Source of the DNA: CAVYOE01 sp963770155
GTDB taxonomy: Bacteria > Actinomycetota > Thermoleophilia > Solirubrobacterales > 70-9
Direction of reading: 5' to 3'
DNA length: 64,000 nt
Assembly: GCA_963770155.1 (NCBI GenBank)
Contig: CAVYOE010000001.1
Coordinates: 1,736,001-1,800,000, forward strand
Positions 11,404 to 22,500 of this stretch are shown here, in pieces. The notes under the pieces are model-generated. The model worked only from the letters and a program-made list of their open reading frames with translations. It ran no database searches and had not been told where the DNA came from. Numbering within the stretch: position 1 is the stretch's first letter; every line of letters starts with the position of its first letter. Made by a program: the position numbers and the translations under genes.

Positions 11404-11416
11404 TAGGATCGGGGCC
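11404..11416 (+). promoter_or_regulatory. Leaderless -10 of purC
   Basis: TAGGAT (11404-11409) is followed by 7 bases and then GTG 11417. No Shine-Dalgarno sequence fits. The start codon would be the +1 of the transcript. Confidence 0.55.
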
Positions 11417-12271
11417 GTGACCACCTCGGTCCAAGAGCTGAAACTCCACTCGTCGGGCAAAGTCCGCGAGGTCTACGAGGTCGACGACGACCTGCTGATG
11501 GTCGCCTCGGACCGGATCTCGGTATACGACGTGATCCTCCCGACCGAGATCCCGGACAAGGGCAAGGTCCTGACCCAGATGTCGATCTTCTGGTTCGAGC
11601 TGATGGGCGACATCTGCCCGGACCACTTCATCTCCGAGGACGTTCCGCCCGAGGTCGCCGGCCGCGCGATGCGGGTCAAGAAGCTCGACATGTACCCGGT
11701 CGAGTGCGTCGTCCGCGGCTATCTCTCGGGCTCGGGCTGGAAGGAGTACAAGCAGTCGCAGTCGGTCTGCGGGATCGAGCTTCCCAGCGGGTTAAAGGAA
11801 TCCGAGAAGCTGCCCGAGCCGATCTTCACGCCGGCGACCAAGGCCGAGCAGGGCGACCACGACGAGAACATCGACTTCGATCGCGCTGCCGAGATCGTCG
11901 GCAGCAAGCCGCTGATGGAGGAGCTCCGCCGGGTCTCGATCGAGATCTACGAGCGCGGCGCCGCCCACGCGGCCGAGCGGGGAATCATCCTCGCCGACAC
12001 CAAGTTCGAGCTCGGATCGACCGCGGGCGCCGAGATCGTGCTCGGCGACGAGGTCCTGACTCCCGACTCCTCGCGCTTCTGGCCGGCCGACGAGTACGAG
12101 CCGGGAAGGACCCAGCCCTCATTCGACAAGCAGTACGTCCGCGACTACTCGGACTCCGTCGGCTGGGACCACACGGCACCGGGCCCCGACCTGCCGGACG
12201 AGGTCGTCCAGAACACCCGCGCCAAGTACGTCGAGGCGTACGAGCGGATCACCGAGCGGAGCTTCGAGTAG
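11417..12271 (+). CDS. purC: SAICAR synthetase
   Basis: 284 residues. GTG 11417 gives TTSVQELKLHSSGKVREVY, the normal PurC N-terminus with the GKVR nucleotide-binding strand; the longer open frame upstream overlaps the divergent P450 and is not conserved. Further landmarks: VASDRISVYDV, VECVVRGYLSGSGWKEY, DHDENIDF and the signature LADTKFELG. It ligates aspartate to CAIR. About 28 bases separate it from purS. Confidence 0.96.
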   Translation: MTTSVQELKLHSSGKVREVYEVDDDLLMVASDRISVYDVILPTEIPDKGKVLTQMSIFWFELMGDICPDHFISEDVPPEVAGRAMRVKKLDMYPVECVVRGYLSGSGWKEYKQSQSVCGIELPSGLKESEKLPEPIFTPATKAEQGDHDENIDFDRAAEIVGSKPLMEELRRVSIEIYERGAAHAAERGIILADTKFELGSTAGAEIVLGDEVLTPDSSRFWPADEYEPGRTQPSFDKQYVRDYSDSVGWDHTAPGPDLPDEVVQNTRAKYVEAYERITERSFE

Positions 12272-12287
12272 CGGCGCGGCCGCTCGC

Positions 12288-12299
12288 TACGCTGGAGCG
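12288..12299 (+). promoter_or_regulatory. Leaderless -10 of purS
   Basis: TACGCT (12288-12293), 6 bases, then GTG 12300. This would give purSQL its own start, separate from purC. Confidence 0.5.
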
Positions 12300-12532
12300 G
12301 TGAAGGCCAAGGTCCTGATCCGGCCGAAGGAGGGGATTCTCGATCCCCAGGGCAAGGCGGTCGAGGGTGCGCTGCCGAAGCTCGGGTTCGAGGGTGTCTC
12401 GCAGGTGCGGGTAGGCCGCCTGGTCGAGCTCGAGACCGACGACCCCGATGCCCTGCCCGAGCTCTGCGAGAAACTGCTCGCCAATCCCCTGATCGAGGAC
12501 TTCGAGATCGTCACGGACAACGGTTCCGGGTA

Positions 12533-12533
<1 letters not shown>
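12300..12533 (+). CDS. purS: FGAM synthase subunit PurS
   Basis: 77 residues, the normal size. Starts VLIRPKEGILDPQGKAVEGAL and has GVSQVRVGRLVELE, matching the PurS dimer fold that bridges PurQ and PurL. Its stop overlaps the purQ start by one base (TAATG), so the two are translationally coupled. Confidence 0.95.
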
Positions 12534-13206
<673 letters not shown>

Positions 13207-13210
<4 letters not shown>

Positions 13211-15405
13211 GCGTGGCCGAGCGCCCCGTCCACCGCGAGCTCGGGCTCACCGACAGCGAGTTCGACCGGATCATCGAACTGCTGGGGCGCGAGCCGAACC
13301 ACCTCGAGCTGGCGATGTTCTCGTTGCTGTGGAGCGAGCACTGCGCCTACAAGCACTCGCGCAAGCTGCTCGGCACCCTGCCGACCGAGGGAGAGCGGGT
13401 GGTGATGGGTCCGGGCGAGAACGCCGGGGCTGTCGACATCGGCAACGGCCATGCGGTCGCTTTCAAGGTCGAGTCCCACAACCATCCGAGCGCGGTCGAG
13501 CCGTTCCAGGGCGCGGCCACCGGCGTCGGCGGCATCCTTCGCGACGTGTTCGCGATCGGGGCGCGGCCGATCGCGGTGCTCGACTCGCTGCGCTTCGGCG
13601 AGCTCACCTCCGAGCGCTCGCGTTATCTGCTCGAGGGCGCCGTCGCGGGGATCGGCCACTACGGCAACTCGATCGGCGTCCCCACCGTCGGCGGCGAGAT
13701 CGCGTTCGAGCCGCCGTACGAGCACAACTGCCTGATCAACGCCATGTGCGTCGGGCTGGCCAAGACCGACGACATGATCCGCTCCGCGGCCGCCGGGCCC
13801 GGCAACGTGATCGTGCTGATCGGCGCCGCCACTGGCCGCGACGGGATCGGCGGTGCCTCAGTGCTGGCCTCTAGCGAGCTCGCCGCCGGTGATGACGACG
13901 CCATCAGTGAACAACGTCCCAGCGTCCAGATCGGCGACCCGTTCGAGGAGGCGAAGCTACTCGAATGCTGCCTCGAGCTGCTCGGACGCGACCTGCTGGT
14001 CTCACTCCAGGATCTGGGGGCAGCCGGGCTCACCTCCTCGGCGGGAGAGATGGCCTCCAAGGGCGAGGTCGGGATCGAGATCGACGTCGAGCGCGTGCCG
14101 CTGCGTGAGCCCGACCTAGAGCCGTTCGAGGTGATGATCTCCGAGTCGCAGGAGCGGATGCTGGCCGTGATCGACCCCGGGAACCTGGAGGCGGTGACCG
14201 AGACCTGCGAGCGCTGGCAGACCGAGGTGGCGGCGATCGGGCAGGTCACCGACGACGGCCAGCTGCGCATCCTGGCGGGGGGCGAGACTGTGGGCGAGGT
14301 GCCAGTCGAAGTAATGGTGGACGGCTGCCCCCTCTATGACCTCGAGCCCCAGGAACCAGGCGAATGGATCTACAGCAACCGGGCCTCGCTCGACACCGAC
14401 GATCCATCGCAGACGCTGCTGGCGCTGCTCGGGTCCCCCAACGTCGCCTCGAAGCGCTGGGCTTTCGAGCAGTACGACTCGATCGTTGGCTCGCGGACCG
14501 TGCGTCGTCCCGAGGGCGCCGATGCCGCGGTGCTGCTCGTGCCCGAGTCCGACCGCGCGATCGCGGTCTCGATCGACGGCAACGGGCGGCGGGTCGCATG
14601 CGATCCCTACCGCGGCACGATCGAGGCGGTGCTCGAATGCGCGGCCAACCTCGCCTGCGTCGGGGCCGAGCCGCTCGGGCTCACCAACTGCCTCAACTTC
14701 GGCAACCCCGAGAAGCCGGCGATCGCCTGGCAGCTCCACCGCGCGGTCGAGGGGCTCGGCGACGCCTGCCGCGCCCTCGGCGTCCCGGTCGTCGGCGGCA
14801 ACGTCTCCCTCTATAACGAGACCGAGGAGGGGCCGATCTACCCGACCCCCGTGGTCGGCATGGTCGGCGAGCTGCCAGATGCGGCGATGGTTCCCGGTCT
14901 GGGCCTCCGCGATGGCGACTCGATCGCGCTCGCGGGCCCCTTCACCCCGACCGGACACGGCTCGGAGCTGGCGAAGCAGCTCGGCGAGCTCGGGCCCGGC
15001 CTGCCGGAGGCCGAGCTGGAGGCGGTGATCGCCGCCCAGGCAGCGATCCGCGAAGCCGTCCGCGCCGGCTCGCTCCGTTGTGTCCACGACGTCAGCGACG
15101 GGGGGCTCGCCTGTGCGCTGGCGGAGTCCGCGATCGCGGGTGGATCCGGGGTCCGGATCGACCTCGCTCCCCTGCTCGAGGGCGAGACCTACGCGCTGCG
15201 GGCGCTGTTCGGCGAAGGCCCCGGCGGGTTCGTCGTGGCGGGTGACCGGGAAGCGCTCGAAGAACTGGCGAGCGAGGGCATCCGCGTGCTGCCGATCGGC
15301 GAAGCGGGCGGCGACAGAATCAGGATCGAGGCAGGCGACGCGCGCGTCGATCTGCCGCTTGCTGATGCGGAGCGCGCCTGGCGCTCCCTGGACGAGCGCC
15401 TCTGA
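13207..15405 (+). CDS. purL: FGAM synthase large subunit PurL (short type)
   Basis: 732 residues, the small PurL that needs PurS and PurQ. Conserved features include LWSEHCAYKHSRKLL, the ATP-site region VVMGPGENAGAVD, AFKVESHNHPSAVEP, and the GxGG-type segment AATGVGGILRDVF; the C-terminal half repeats the AIRS-like fold with VVGGNVSLYNE and CVHDVSDGGLACALAE. It converts FGAR to FGAM using ATP. The reading frame is intact, in contrast to purF-N-H downstream. Its last ~217 bases are overlapped on the opposite strand by a putative lipoprotein frame. Confidence 0.97.
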
Positions 15406-15629
15406 TAGCCGCCGGGACCGACGCCGGTGGCCGGATCGGTGACAGTCGCGTTCGGCTCGACCGGTGTGCCCCCGGTTCCCGTTCCCCCGGTCCCCGTTCC
15501 CGTCGTCGGCGTTGCGCCGGTGACGGTCTCGCTCGAGTCCTCCTCGTCGTCCCCACAGGCGGCGAGCGGCGCTGCTGCCAAAGCGAGGGCGGCCAGTACG
15601 ACGACGAGTTTTCGGCGGGTCCGAGGCAT
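15189..15629 (-). CDS. Putative small lipoprotein overlapping purL 3' end
   Basis: ATG 15629 begins MPRTRRKLVVVLAALALAAA followed by a lipobox LAAC (Cys about residue 24) and an acidic, Thr/Gly-rich low-complexity stretch (DDEEDSSETVTGA, TGTGTGGTGTGG) to about GVGPGGYQ. This half lies in the purL-purF gap and looks real. The remaining frame to 15189 runs antisense to purL, is Ser/Arg-rich, and may be non-coding read-through or follow a lost stop. Convergent with purL. Function unknown; short disordered lipoproteins of this type are common in actinobacteria. Confidence 0.5.
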   Translation of the reverse strand: MPRTRRKLVVVLAALALAAAPLAACGDDEEDSSETVTGATPTTGTGTGGTGTGGTPVEPNATVTDPATGVGPGGYQRRSSRERQARSASASGRSTRASPASILILSPPASPIGSTRMPSLASSSSASRSPATTNPPGPSPNSARSA

Positions 15630-15786
15630 CGAGCAAAGCTTCGCGGACTCCGGAGAATCATGCGTCGAGGTCCCTCTGACCCTCAGGCTCCGGCACACCT
15701 CATTGCTACCCTGCGTTGGCAGGCGGCTCGCCTGCGCTTCCTACTTCCTCACCCAACGTCCTCACTGAGGCGAAGGTCGACTTGAC

Positions 15787-17269
15787 ATGAGCGAGCGGCT
15801 CGAGATCAGCGGCCAGCCGATGGCCGATCGCGATGGCCCGCGCGACGAATGCGGGGTGTTCGGCGTATACGCACCCGGCCGCGACGTCGCCCGCTTCGCC
15901 TACTTCGGGCTCTACGCGCTTCAGCACCGCGGCCAGGAGTCGGCCGGGATCGCCACCTGCGAGGGCGGGCACATCACCACGCTGCGCGAGCTCGGGCTCG
16001 TCTCCCAGGTCTTCGACGAGCAGAAGCTGCGTGCGCTCTCCGGTGACATGGCGATCGGCCACGTCCGCTACTCGACCACCGGCGGCGGCGCCTGGGAGAA
16101 CGCGCAGCCGGTCTGGCGCGACGACGGCCGCGAGCTCGCGCTGGCCCACAACGGCAACCTGACCAACGCCGGTCGAGCTGCACGGCGAGCTCCGCGAGCA
16201 GGGACTCGAGCTGCGCGGCACCTCCGACTCGGAGATCATCGCCGCGCTGCTCTCCTCCCACCAGGGGAGAAGGGTGCTCCGACATCGAGGACGCCGTGGC
16301 CGAGGTGATGCCGCGGCTCGAGGGCGCCTTCTCGACCGTGGTCATGACCAAGCACGCGGTGGTCGCCTTCCGCGACCCGCACGGCGTTCGGCCGCTGGCG
16401 CTCGGCAAGCTCGACGACCGACTTCGTCGTCGCCTCGGAGAGCTGCGCCTTCGACATCATCGGCGCGAAGATGATCCGCGAGGTCCGGCCCGGCGAGATG
16501 GTCTCGCTGACCGAGGGCGGGCTCGAGCTGCGCCAGGTGATCGAGGCGGACAACCCGGCGATGTGCGTGTTCGAGCACATCTACTTCTCCCGGCCCGACA
16601 CCCGGCTCGAGGGCCGGGTGCTCCAGCAGGTCCGCGGCAGGATGGGCGAGATCCTCTCGCGCGAGGCGCCGGTCGAGGCCGACCTGGTGATCTCGGTGCC
16701 CGACTCCGGCAACCCGGCGGCCAACGGCTTCGCCCGCGCCTCGGGCCTGCCCCAGGACGACGGGCTGATCAAGAACCGCTACGTGGCGCGCACCTTCATC
16801 CAGCCCGGCCAGGAGCTGCGCAAGCACGGCCTGCGGATGAAGTTCAACCCGCTGCCCGAGATCGTCGCCGGCAAGCGGGTCGTCGTCGTCGACGACTCGA
16901 TCGTCCGCGGCAACACCACCCGCCAGATCGTCGGGATGCTGCGGGAGGCCGGCGCCAGCGAGGTGCACCTGCGGATCTCCTCGCCGCCGATCCGGCATCC
17001 CTGCCACTACGGGATCGACATGTCGACCCGCGAGGAGATGATCGCCCACGAGCGCGACACGAGCCGAGATCGCGGCCGAGCTCGGCGCGGACTCGCTCGC
17101 CTACCTCTCGATGGACGGCGTCTACGAGGCGATCGGGACCCCGGCCGAGAACCACTGCGACGCCTGCTTCACCGGCGATTACCCGCTCGGCGACCCCGAG
17201 GCGGCGAACGGGAAGTTCGCGCTCGAGGAGCTCGCCGCACGGTCCCCGCGGGCACGGCCCGCGACCTGA
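15787..17269 (+). pseudogene. purF: Amidophosphoribosyltransferase, frame broken at four sites
   Basis: ATG 15787 opens a propeptide of ~20 residues before Cys of ECGVFGVYAPG, the N-terminal nucleophile exposed by processing. Conserved blocks then appear in successive frames: LQHRGQESAGIA, GHVRYSTTG, LAHNGNLTN, FRDPHGVRPLALG, PDSGNPAANGFA and the PRPP loop VVVVDDSIVRGNT. Extra single bases at about 16171, 16272-16274, 16419-16422 and 17059-17062 explain every switch; removing four bases from 1,483 leaves exactly 492 codons plus stop. The enzyme makes phosphoribosylamine, the committed step. Because no domain is missing and the conserved residues persist across breaks, I favour sequence error over a dead gene, and this step would otherwise be lost. 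Confidence 0.85.
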
Positions 17270-17271
17270 CG

Positions 17272-17929
17272 TTGGCGCGATTTCCGGATCGCCGTGCTCG
17301 CCTCGGGCACCGGCACCAACCTGCAGGCGATCCTCGACACTCCACGGCACACCGTCGAAGGACGCGAGGTCGAGGTCGTCGCCGTCGCCTCCGACAAGCC
17401 CGACGCGAAGGCGCTGGAGCGGGCGCGGGAGGCCGGGGTCGAGACGGAGGTCTTCGAGCGCGGCGACTGCGAGGACCGCGAGGCGCGCGACGCGGCGATG
17501 GCCGACTGGCTCGAGGAGCGCGGCCGCGACCTGGTCGTGCTCGCCGGCTACATGCAGCTGCTCTCCGCCGCGTTCGTCGCAGCGCTTCCGCGACCGGATC
17601 GATCAACGTCCACCCGGCGCTGCTGCCCGCCTTTCCCGGGCTCGACGCGATCGGGCAGGCGCTCGAGCACGGCGTCGCGGGTGACCGGGGTGACCGTCCA
17701 CTTCGTCGACGAGGGGGTCGACTCGGGGCCGATCATCCTGCAGCGGCCGGTCGAGGTCCCGCCCGACCGCGATCGCGACAGGCTCGAGCGAGAGATCCAC
17801 CGGATCGAGCACGAGCTGCTGCCCGAGGCGATCCGCCTGATCGCAGCCGGCCGGGTCAGTCTCGACCCGACGAACCCGCGAGTCGTCAGGATCGAACCGC
17901 CTCAAGGACTCGAGCGTCATGAGCACTGA
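17272..17929 (+). pseudogene. purN: GAR transformylase, frame broken at about four sites
   Basis: The core reads RIAVLASGTGTNLQAIL, DLVVLAGYMQLLS, INVHPALLPAFPGL and VDEGVDSGPIILQRPV, the PurN signature with the catalytic Asn-His-Asp set. It transfers formyl from 10-formyl-THF to GAR. Extra bases lie near 17281 (just after the probable TTG start at 17272), 17579, 17601 and 17679-17681; removal of four bases leaves 217 codons plus stop. GTG 17294 is the only start in the uninterrupted frame but would delete the first beta strand. Ends overlapping purH by 11 bases. Confidence 0.8.
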
Positions 17930-19541
17930 AGCCACCAGCCCGCAAGCCGGGAGCGCTCCCGAGCGACGAGAGCGCTGCAAGGTGCGCCGGGCGCTGATCT
18001 CGGTCTCCGACAAGACGGGAGTGGCGGACTTCGCCGCCGGGCTGGCCAAGCTCGGGGTCGAGATCGTCTCCACCGGCGGGCACCGAGGCGGCCTTGCGCG
18101 AGGCCGGGGTCGAGGTGCGGACGGTCGAGGACCTGACCGGGTCGCCGGAGATCCTCGACGGGCGGGTGAAGACGCTGCACCCCGACCTCCATGCCGGGCT
18201 GCTGGCGATGCGCGACGACCCCGACCATCAGGCGGTGCTCGAGGAGCGCGGGATCGAGCCGATCGACCTGGTCTGCGTGAACCTCTATCCGTTCGAGCGC
18301 ACCGTCGCGCGCCTCGACGTGCCCGAGGACGAGGCGATCGAGAACATCGACATCGGCGGGCCGACGATGATCCGGGCCGCCGCCAAGAACCACCGCCACG
18401 TCGCGGTGGTGGTGCAAGCCGGAGAGCTACGACGCCGTGCTGGCCGAGATGGAGGAGAGCGATGGCGAGATCTCCGCGAGACCCGCCACTGGCTCGCCAA
18501 CGAGGCCTTCGCGCTGACCGCGCGCTACGACGCCGCGATCAGCCGCTGGTTCGCGAGTCGCTACGAAGCGCTTCCCCACCCACCTGGTCTCCTCCTACGA
18601 GAAGCTGCTCGACCTCTCCTACGGAGAGAACCCGCACCAGCGGGCTGCGCTCTACGCCGAGTCCGGCGCGCGCTCGCACATCCTCTCCCGTGTCTCGAAG
18701 CTGCACGGCAAGGCGCTCTCCTTCAACAACGTGCTCGACCTCGACTCGGCGCAGAAGCTCCTCGCGCGACCTCGACGGCCCCGCCTGCGTGATCGTCAAG
18801 CACAACAACCCTTGTGGGGCCGCCGTGGGCGACGACGTCGAGAGCGCCTACGCGAAGGCCTTCGCCTGCGACCCGCTCTCGGCCTTCGGCGGCGTGATCG
18901 CGGTGAACGAGCCCGTCGACCGCGCGCTTGCCGAGCAGCTGCACGAGCAGTTCATCGAGGTGCTGATCGCGCCGGGGTACGAGCCGGAGGCGCTCGAGGT
19001 CCTGCAGCAGAAGGAGGCGATCCGGATCCTCGAGGACGGCGAGCAGCGGGCGCCCGAGCTCGAGTCCGACATCAAGCGGGTCCGCGGCGGGATCCTGGTC
19101 CAGGACCCCGACGGCTCGCCGGAGCCGCGCGAGCTGATGGAGGTGGTGACCAAGCAGCAGCCGACCGAGGAGCAGTGGACCGACCTGCTGTTCGCCTGGA
19201 GCGTCGTGCGCCACGTCCGCTCGAACGCGATCGTGCTCGCCAAGGACGCCGCGACGCTGGGGATCGGCGCCGGCCAGATGAGCCGGGTCGACTCGGTCCG
19301 GCTGGCGGTCGAGAAGTGCCGCGAGGCCCGCGGCGCCGACGCCGAGGCTTCACTCGGCGGGTCGGCGGTCGCCTCCGACGCCTTCTTCCCCTTCGCCGAC
19401 GGCCCGCAGGCCGCGATCGATGCGGGCGCCACCGCGGTGATCCAGCCCGGCGGCTCGAAGCGCGACGCCGAGGTGATCGAGGCCTGCGACGCGGCAGGCG
19501 TCACGATGGTGTTCACGAAACACCGTCACTTTCGCCACTGA
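17919..19541 (+). pseudogene. purH: AICAR transformylase/IMP cyclohydrolase, frame broken at five sites
   Basis: ATG 17919; ALISVSDKTGVADFA opens the MGS-like cyclohydrolase domain and DGRVKTLHPDLHAGLLA follows. The transformylase half has YGENPHQRAALY, the catalytic VIVKHNNPCGAAVG, SAFGGVIAVN and the terminal FTKHRHFRH. Frame changes at about 18078-18081, 18415, 18476 (a deletion), 18571 and 18764-18767 net three extra bases, restoring 539 residues, a normal length. It performs the last two steps to IMP. From 18768 the frame is continuous to the stop. No missing domain; I read it as a functional gene in a faulty stretch of sequence. Confidence 0.85.
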
Positions 19542-19567
19542 GCCAGGCACCCCGTAAACTGGCCCGC

Positions 19568-22500
19568 ATGGGTCAGTGGGGCGTGCTGGATCGCAGGGTG
19601 GTTGCAACCGCGGCGCTTGCCGCTGCGCTCGCCTGGCTTGCCCTCTTCTGGATCGACCAAGCCCCTCCGGTCGAAACCCCGACGAGCAAGCCAAGCGGCG
19701 CGGCGGCTGACTACGGCAAGCTGCCACTGAGCTTCGAGCCGAATCTTGGACAGACCGCGGCCAAGGTCGACTTCGTCAGCCGTGGCTCTGGTGCCGCCCT
19801 CTCCCTCACCGCCGGGGGTGCGCTGATTCAACTCGACTCGAAGCGCGGCGCGCGTGTGATCGGATTCGAGTTCGTCGGCGCCGACCGATCGGCCCAGGCT
19901 GCCGGGCTGGAGCGCCTTCCCGGCGAGGTGAACACGATGGTCGGGCAGGACCGGTCGCAGTGGAGGACCGACATCCCCACGTACGGCCGCGTCCGTTACG
20001 AAAGCGTCTATCCCGGTGTTGACGTCGATTGGTACGGGCGGCAGGGGCGGCTCGAGCACGACTTCCGGCTGGCTCCCGGTGCCGATCCCGATCGGCTCGC
20101 GATGCGGGTCGCCGGGGCCGACTCGGTGCGACTCGCTCGTAACGGGGACCTGATCATCGGCGCATCCGGCAAAGCCGTGCGGCAGCGGGCTCCGGTCGCC
20201 TACCAGGAGATTGACGGCGCGCGCCGCAGCGTCTCCGCCGCATACGAGCTCGACGGCAAGGTCGTCTCCTTCCGTCTCGGCCGCTACGACCGCTCGGCCC
20301 CGCTGGTAATCGACCCGCAGTACCTGATCTACTCGACCTACGTCGGCGGTGGCTTCGACGACTTCGTCAGGGACGTCGCTGTCGACTCGAGTGGCTCGGC
20401 ACACCTGGTCGGCTACGCATCCGGGGGCTTTCCCACCACGGTGGGCGCCTACCGCGAAGCGAACGCCTTCGGCTTCGACGTCGTCGTCGCCAAGCTGAAC
20501 CCGGCCGGCTCGGCAATGGAATACGCCACCTACATCGGCGGCACCGATGGCACCACCGGCGACGACTTCGGCGAGGGGATCGAGGTCGACTCGAGCGGAA
20601 CTATCTACGTGGTCGGGACCACCACCAACAGCGACTACCCGACCGTCAATGAATTCCAGGACGGAACCGCGGACGGGAACACCGTGGATGACGACGATGC
20701 GTTTCTCTCCGTGTTCAATCCCGATCCGGACAACGACGACCCGCCGGTCGGTGGCGACGACAACGACCTCCTCTACTCGACCTACATCAGCGACGCGGGA
20801 GGCGCGAACGACAGGATCGGCGAGGGAAGCTCGTTGAGCTTCGGCCACGCGGGACTTGACACGGCGAACGTTCCCCAGGTCGTCACGGTCGCAGGCACGA
20901 CCGAGGGGGCCTCGTTCCCTGTCACCGACGGGGTCGGGGACAACGACGCCCTTGACGACGCGCTCGGCGGCAGCAGCGACGCCTTCGTCGCCCGGTTCGA
21001 CACCACCGCATCCGGGGCCGCCAGCCTCGACTACTCCACCTACTTAGGCGGCACCGGCGCCGAGTTCGGACATGACGTCGATCGCGACAACTCCGGCATC
21101 ACCTACGTCGCCGGACGGACTTCGGGCGGCGGGCTGACCACGACGGGAACCCCGTTCGACTCGACCGCGGCAGGGACGGACGGATTCGTCGCTCGCCTCA
21201 ACGACACCACCGGCACCTCGGGTCTGCTCGACTCCACCTACTTCGGGGGCAGCGGTTTCGACAGCATCGCGGCCATCGCCGTACCCGAGCCAGGGCAGGT
21301 GGCGATTACCGGCCACACGGACTCGAGCGTGCCGGCCTACTCGTTCCCGGGGGGCTACCGCGAAACCGATGTGGATCCTGGCGCAAACGAGTTTGACGTC
21401 TTCGTCTCCAAGCTCGATCTGCTCACCACCCCGCCGTTCGCGCTCGACTACTCCACCTTCCTCGGCGGCAGCGGCGACGACATCCCGACGGACATGGCCC
21501 TCGACCTGACCGATCAGCCGGTGGTGTCGGGACGGGTGGACGACGGGCCGGACTTCCCGGTCACCGGTGGGGCGGTGGACACCACTGTCGACGGCACCCG
21601 CGATGCGTTCCTGTCTCGGATCTCCCTCGACTCCGACAACGACGATCCACCCGCATCGGGAGATGACAACGACCTCCTCTATTCGACCTTGTTCGGTGGA
21701 GCGGGCACCGAGACGGACGGCGGTGTGGCGGTCGACAAATCCGGCTTTGCCTACCTCGGCACGACCACACTCTCATCCAACTACGTGACTACCCCGGGTG
21801 CCTTCCAAACCGCGCGGCCCGGCGCTTTTAACGAGGTCGGGCTGACCAAGCTCTGGCCCTACCCCGTGATCGACGGCAATCCGCTCAACATCGCCGTCGA
21901 CAGCTTCGGCCACATCGAAGCTTCGATCGACGGCGAGCCCGAGGCCGAGGTCGACTTCAGCGGAGGCTTTGCCCAGGCGGGTCTGGCAATCGCATTTACC
22001 GAGGCCTTAGACCTCGTCGGTTTCACCGCCGCCGGCAACTTCAGTCCAATCTCCCCGCCGACCTTGAGCGTGAACGGGAACATGTTCGAACTGACTCAAA
22101 CCTATGGCGCCTCCCCGGACGGCGACGAGACCCTGAACATCACCGAGACCCACAGGTACATCAACGGCGAGACCACCTTCACCACGACCTGGACAATCCA
22201 GAACTCCCCCAGCTCGCCCGGCAACATCGAGTTCCGCCCGACCGTCGGGGCCGATCTCAACATCGACGGCGATGACCTCGGCGTCGGACGCTTCGCCAGT
22301 CCTCCACGCTTCATCGGGTCGCTGTTCGATCCCTACCAGACCGGCAACGGGCTCGAGGAGATGCCTGGAACCCCGTGGAGCGCCTACGAAGAGGGGTCGA
22401 TCGCCAACATCGATTCCGACATCAACCAGATGAATACCCCGGGTCTCGACAACGTCGTCGATGAGTCCCTGCACGACACGGCCGTGGCGGCGCAGTGGGA

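Noticed and set aside
16171..18767. Insertion element or programmed frameshifting as the cause of broken pur genes
   Set aside because: No inserted DNA, repeats or slippery-site pattern; only single bases at unrelated contexts.
18731..19567. Continuous frame joining purH 3' DNA to SBBP paralogue 1
   Set aside because: It is a shifted reading of purH; the SBBP start ATG 19568 with TAAACT is sufficient.
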